Origin: Rummeliibacillus suwonensis
GTDB lineage: Bacteria; Bacillota; Bacilli; Bacillales_A; Planococcaceae
NCBI RefSeq assembly: GCF_007896435.1
Contig: NZ_VCBL01000003.1
Location: forward strand, 96,144 to 160,143
Direction: 5' to 3'
Length of the DNA stretch: 64,000 nt
A program made the translations under genes and the position numbers. Below are positions 61,640 through 64,000 of this stretch, one piece after another. Within the stretch, counting starts at the first letter, position 1; each line of letters starts with the position of its first letter. Below the pieces are notes generated by a model. It saw only the letters and a list, made by a program, of their open reading frames with translations. It was not told the origin of the DNA and made no database searches.

Positions 61640-62461
61640 TTATTCTATTTTTATAGAATGAGCATTTAACCATTCTACACCAAAGTCGACTAAAGGTTTT
61701 AAAGAAATGACACGAGTATTGGCTTGCCCCAGTTTGCCAAGGCGAACAGAAGAAGGGGCTATAGCCTCAAAAGCTTTGCCAATAGCAGGAAAGCGTTCGG
61801 AATCCATATCTAACAGTTCATAGGTAACCCATTTTCTTTGACCATTGACAAGCATTGCGGCCCCTTGCGACGAATAGGTTTTTTGTTGTGCTAAATATTC
61901 AGCAAGATGGAGTGATGTGCACGAATCATAGTCAACACCTATTAACATGATTTTCACAGATGCATGATACATTTTGCCAAGGGGTGATGCTAACCCAAAT
62001 GAATCCTCTAATGGATGATCGTGCATCCAATTCTTTGCATGCCTGCCCCATGCCATAAAAGAATGTGCAGGATGAGGACTTCTCATCGTTTCGGGATGTC
62101 TTAAAAAACATTCCGCTATTTTCCCCATACCACGTAAAGGTGTTAAATGTGGATCATAAGCTGAAATAGTGTCACGAACTGGTTGTTGCCAAGCTTTAGG
62201 AATAGGGGGCATCGACCAATAAGAAGGTTCGGAGTTTGCAGTTGATTGAGAAGGCATTACGATAGTGCCTTGTCTTGTGATAACTTGCATCAATGCCTCA
62301 ACAACTGCCTGTTCAGCTCCAGCGATCCAGCCCATTTTGCTAAGTGATGAATGTACAATAATCGAATCACCTTTTTGAATTCCTAATGCCTGTAGCTGTT
62401 CAACAAGTGTATCCTTGTTTTGAAATTCATCGGTTGATTGGATCACGTCAAACTCAGTCAT
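61640..62461 (-). CDS. AAC(3)-family N-acetyltransferase (YokD-like)
   Basis: 273 residues from ATG 62461 (AAAGAGGTG upstream); the frame continues upstream into a type I repeat and that part is not coding. Family blocks: LVEQLQALGIQKGDSIIVHSSLSKMGWI, GTIVMPSQS, DPHLTPLRGMGKIAECFLRHPETMRSPHPAHSF and LIGVDYDSCTSLHLAEY. Members acetylate the 3-amino group of aminoglycosides with acetyl-CoA, but chromosomal YokD/FrbF-like proteins may have other substrates; resistance cannot be concluded. Confidence 0.87.
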   Translation of the reverse strand: MTEFDVIQSTDEFQNKDTLVEQLQALGIQKGDSIIVHSSLSKMGWIAGAEQAVVEALMQVITRQGTIVMPSQSTANSEPSYWSMPPIPKAWQQPVRDTISAYDPHLTPLRGMGKIAECFLRHPETMRSPHPAHSFMAWGRHAKNWMHDHPLEDSFGLASPLGKMYHASVKIMLIGVDYDSCTSLHLAEYLAQQKTYSSQGAAMLVNGQRKWVTYELLDMDSERFPAIGKAFEAIAPSSVRLGKLGQANTRVISLKPLVDFGVEWLNAHSIKIE

Positions 62462-62479
62462 AATAATCACCTCTTTATA

Positions 62480-62695
62480 TTTATCCCGCTTTAACGGGCA
62501 GTAAGATCCCATCTCAAGATTTAGAGAGAAACGAGAAAGATAGATGGGGGATCAACTGCCGCATGTGTCCGATTGGTTCGGGCCAACATGATGTTGGGCA
62601 CTCAGGTGTTGCCACAAGACGTGGCGCTTTTCACTTTCGTTCCTCTACTTCAGTGGGGGATGAAGAAAACCCCCACTGATGGAAGCTTTACTTTA
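62480..62695. repeat. Type I folded repeat, copy J (full)
   Basis: Full copy from TTTATCCCGCTTTAACGGGC to GGAAGCTTTACTTTA. CCAACATGATGTTGG and CCACAAGACGTGG keep their hairpins, and the final CAGTGGGGG/CCCCCACTG stem is intact. It lies 19 bases upstream of the acetyltransferase start. Confidence 0.9.
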
Positions 62696-62792
62696 TTATC
62701 ATCTTATTGTAGGCGATTGTAAAATAAGTTTAAAACAATGATTGGTGATAGTATAGATAAAAGAGGGTATAACAATATTGGAGGTGCTTAGA

Positions 62793-64000
62793 TTGAAAGA
62801 AACGAAGTTATGGATTAATGGACAATGGGTAGATACATGTGAAAGCTATGACTTAACTTCTCCATATAGTGGGGAAGTGATCGCTAAAGTAGCAAAAGCA
62901 ACGCCACACGATGTGGAAATTGCTATTGAAGGTGCACAAGCGGCATTTAAGAAATTTAAGTCTTCCACTGCCTATGAAAGAGCTGAAATTTTATATCGTG
63001 TAGTCGCTATTATGAAAAGTCGTCGCGAGGAATTTGCAGAAATTCTCGCGCAAGAAGCGGGGAAACCTTTAACGGCCGGATTAGCCGAAATCGATCGTAC
63101 AATTGCGACGTATCAATTTGCCGGTGAAGCGGCAAAACAGTTAAGTGGTGAAACAGTACCAATGGATGCTGCACCAGGGGGATCAGATCGTATTGGATGG
63201 ACGAAACGGGTCCCTTTAGGTGTTGTTTCAGCGATTACTCCATTTAACTTTCCATTTAATCTTGTAGCACATAAGTTAGGACCAGCCTTTGCAGTTGGAA
63301 ATGCTGTCGTTTTAAAACCAGCTACGCAAACGCCCTTGAGCAGTATTGTAATGGCTGAAATTTTTAAAGAAGCTGGTTTACCTGATGGTATGCTACAAAT
63401 TGTAACAGGTAGTGGAAGCGAACTTAGCGATACTTTAGTGACACATCCTCTTGTCAAAAAGGTAACATTTACAGGTAGCGGTGCTGTAGGACTGAAGATC
63501 AAAGAAAAGGTTGGTTTGCGTAAAGTAACATTAGAGCTTGGTTCTAATGCAGGTTTAATCATTGAACCGAGTGCACCAATTGATAAAATCGTTAATCGGT
63601 GTGTTGGTGGTGCATTTGGTTTTGCTGGTCAAGTATGTATTTCTTTGCAACGTATATTTGTTCATCAATCTATTTACGATGAATTTGTAAAAGCATTTGT
63701 GACAGCGACTGAAAAATTAGTTGTTGGCGATCCTATGGATGAGCGTACAGATGTAAGTGCAATGATTAATCCCAAAGAAGTCACTCGTATTGCTGAGTGG
63801 ATTGAAGAGGCAAAAGCGCAAGGTGCCACAGTTGCAGCGGGTGGAACATTTACAGAACGTACTTTGACACCAACCGTCATGACGAATGTCGAATCTGATA
63901 TGAAAATTGTATGTCAGGAAACATTTGCACCGATTGTGTCGATTGTTTCATATGAAACAATAGACAAAGCTATTGCTTTATTGAACAATTCCGACTTAGG
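62793..64000 (+). CDS. Aldehyde dehydrogenase, 3' end cut by window
   Basis: 402 codons are visible, open to the window end. The start is TTG 62793 (GGAGGTG upstream), giving KETKLWINGQWVDTCESYDL. Catalytic Cys282 (FGFAGQVCISLQR), Glu248 (TLELGSNAG) and the PFNFPFNLVAHKLGPA loop are present. It is close to the family of lactaldehyde / phosphonoacetaldehyde / glyceraldehyde-3-phosphate-type dehydrogenases rather than to the AldB protein upstream. The substrate cannot be fixed. There is no partner gene within the window. Confidence 0.9.
   Translation, partial: MKETKLWINGQWVDTCESYDLTSPYSGEVIAKVAKATPHDVEIAIEGAQAAFKKFKSSTAYERAEILYRVVAIMKSRREEFAEILAQEAGKPLTAGLAEIDRTIATYQFAGEAAKQLSGETVPMDAAPGGSDRIGWTKRVPLGVVSAITPFNFPFNLVAHKLGPAFAVGNAVVLKPATQTPLSSIVMAEIFKEAGLPDGMLQIVTGSGSELSDTLVTHPLVKKVTFTGSGAVGLKIKEKVGLRKVTLELGSNAGLIIEPSAPIDKIVNRCVGGAFGFAGQVCISLQRIFVHQSIYDEFVKAFVTATEKLVVGDPMDERTDVSAMINPKEVTRIAEWIEEAKAQGATVAAGGTFTERTLTPTVMTNVESDMKIVCQETFAPIVSIVSYETIDKAIALLNNSDL

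Noticed and set aside
61640-62512. Longer reading of the AAC(3) protein starting at 62512
   Set aside because: The first 17 codons are repeat sequence; ATG 62461 has a good ribosome site.
11889-62695. Type I repeats considered as CRISPR or as insertion sequences
   Set aside because: Copies are kilobases apart with no spacers, no cas genes, no transposase and no terminal inverted repeats.

Overview
The window looks like a low-GC (roughly one third G+C) endospore-forming Firmicute chromosome, most likely Planococcaceae (Lysinibacillus, Rummeliibacillus, Kurthia or Solibacillus type). The evidence is the low GC, strong Shine-Dalgarno sites, frequent TTG/GTG starts, a LysM-M14 gamma-D-glutamyl peptidase very like the sporulation endopeptidase I known from Lysinibacillus sphaericus, a GlnK/GlnL (YcbA/YcbB) pair, TnrA, PadR, CotH and parvulin-type foldase genes. 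No rRNA, tRNA, CRISPR, phage or IS element was seen.

Layout. 0-7.4 kb: EamA transporter, two small conserved hypotheticals, a membrane diguanylate cyclase, and an operon of lipoprotein, DUF350 protein, unknown protein and ATP-grasp (glutathionylspermidine-synthase-like) protein. 7.7-11.8 kb: PadR regulator and a heterodimeric ABC exporter. 12-17 kb: HmoA-like monooxygenase, LysM-carboxypeptidase, PgeF and an amino-acid permease. 17.8-23.5 kb: a complete liv branched-chain amino-acid ABC operon transcribed leftward, divergent from a TnrA gene that appears to start with ATT. 24-31.9 kb: small hypothetical, VCBS-like protein, chemoreceptor, GMP reductase and an acidic YcdB/PepSY-like protein. 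32-34.8 kb: a lysine riboswitch controlling a polar amino-acid (presumably lysine) ABC importer. 35-39.2 kb: soluble Cache/MCP protein, pirin, and a Fur-controlled divergent pair (siderophore ABC ATPase; ferredoxin-NADP reductase type 2). 39.3-43 kb: GlnK-GlnL two-component system and a GltP/DctA-type symporter. 43.1-50 kb: OmpR-type two-component system, then a parvulin PPIase, VTC polyphosphate polymerase, DUF4956 membrane protein and CotH kinase operon. 50.4-56 kb: a methyltransferase and a second complete liv operon (rightward). 56.2-58.9 kb: orphan CpsB-CapA-CpsD tyrosine phosphatase/kinase module. 59.6-64 kb: AldB-type aldehyde dehydrogenase plus DUF779 protein, AAC(3)-family acetyltransferase, and the start of another aldehyde dehydrogenase cut by the window end.

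Two things stand out. First, nitrogen control: perfect TnrA boxes (TGTNA-N7-TNACA) lie upstream of both liv operons and of tnrA itself, with centres near -50 from plausible promoters where a promoter can be picked. The tnrA gene has no ATG/GTG/TTG start in frame and lacks the usual C-terminal extension that binds glutamine synthetase. Second, a family of about 215-bp dispersed, highly folded repeats (type I, about 12 full or decayed copies) and a second folded family (type II, two copies plus a remnant). Both show compensatory base changes between copies, and one type II copy carries a type I module in inverse orientation. Type I copies crowd at gene ends, and one supplies the stop codon of a chemoreceptor gene. 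The CotH/VTC/DUF4956/PPIase operon next to a sensor kinase pair, and the lipoprotein/DUF350/ATP-grasp operon, are the best candidates for poorly described systems.
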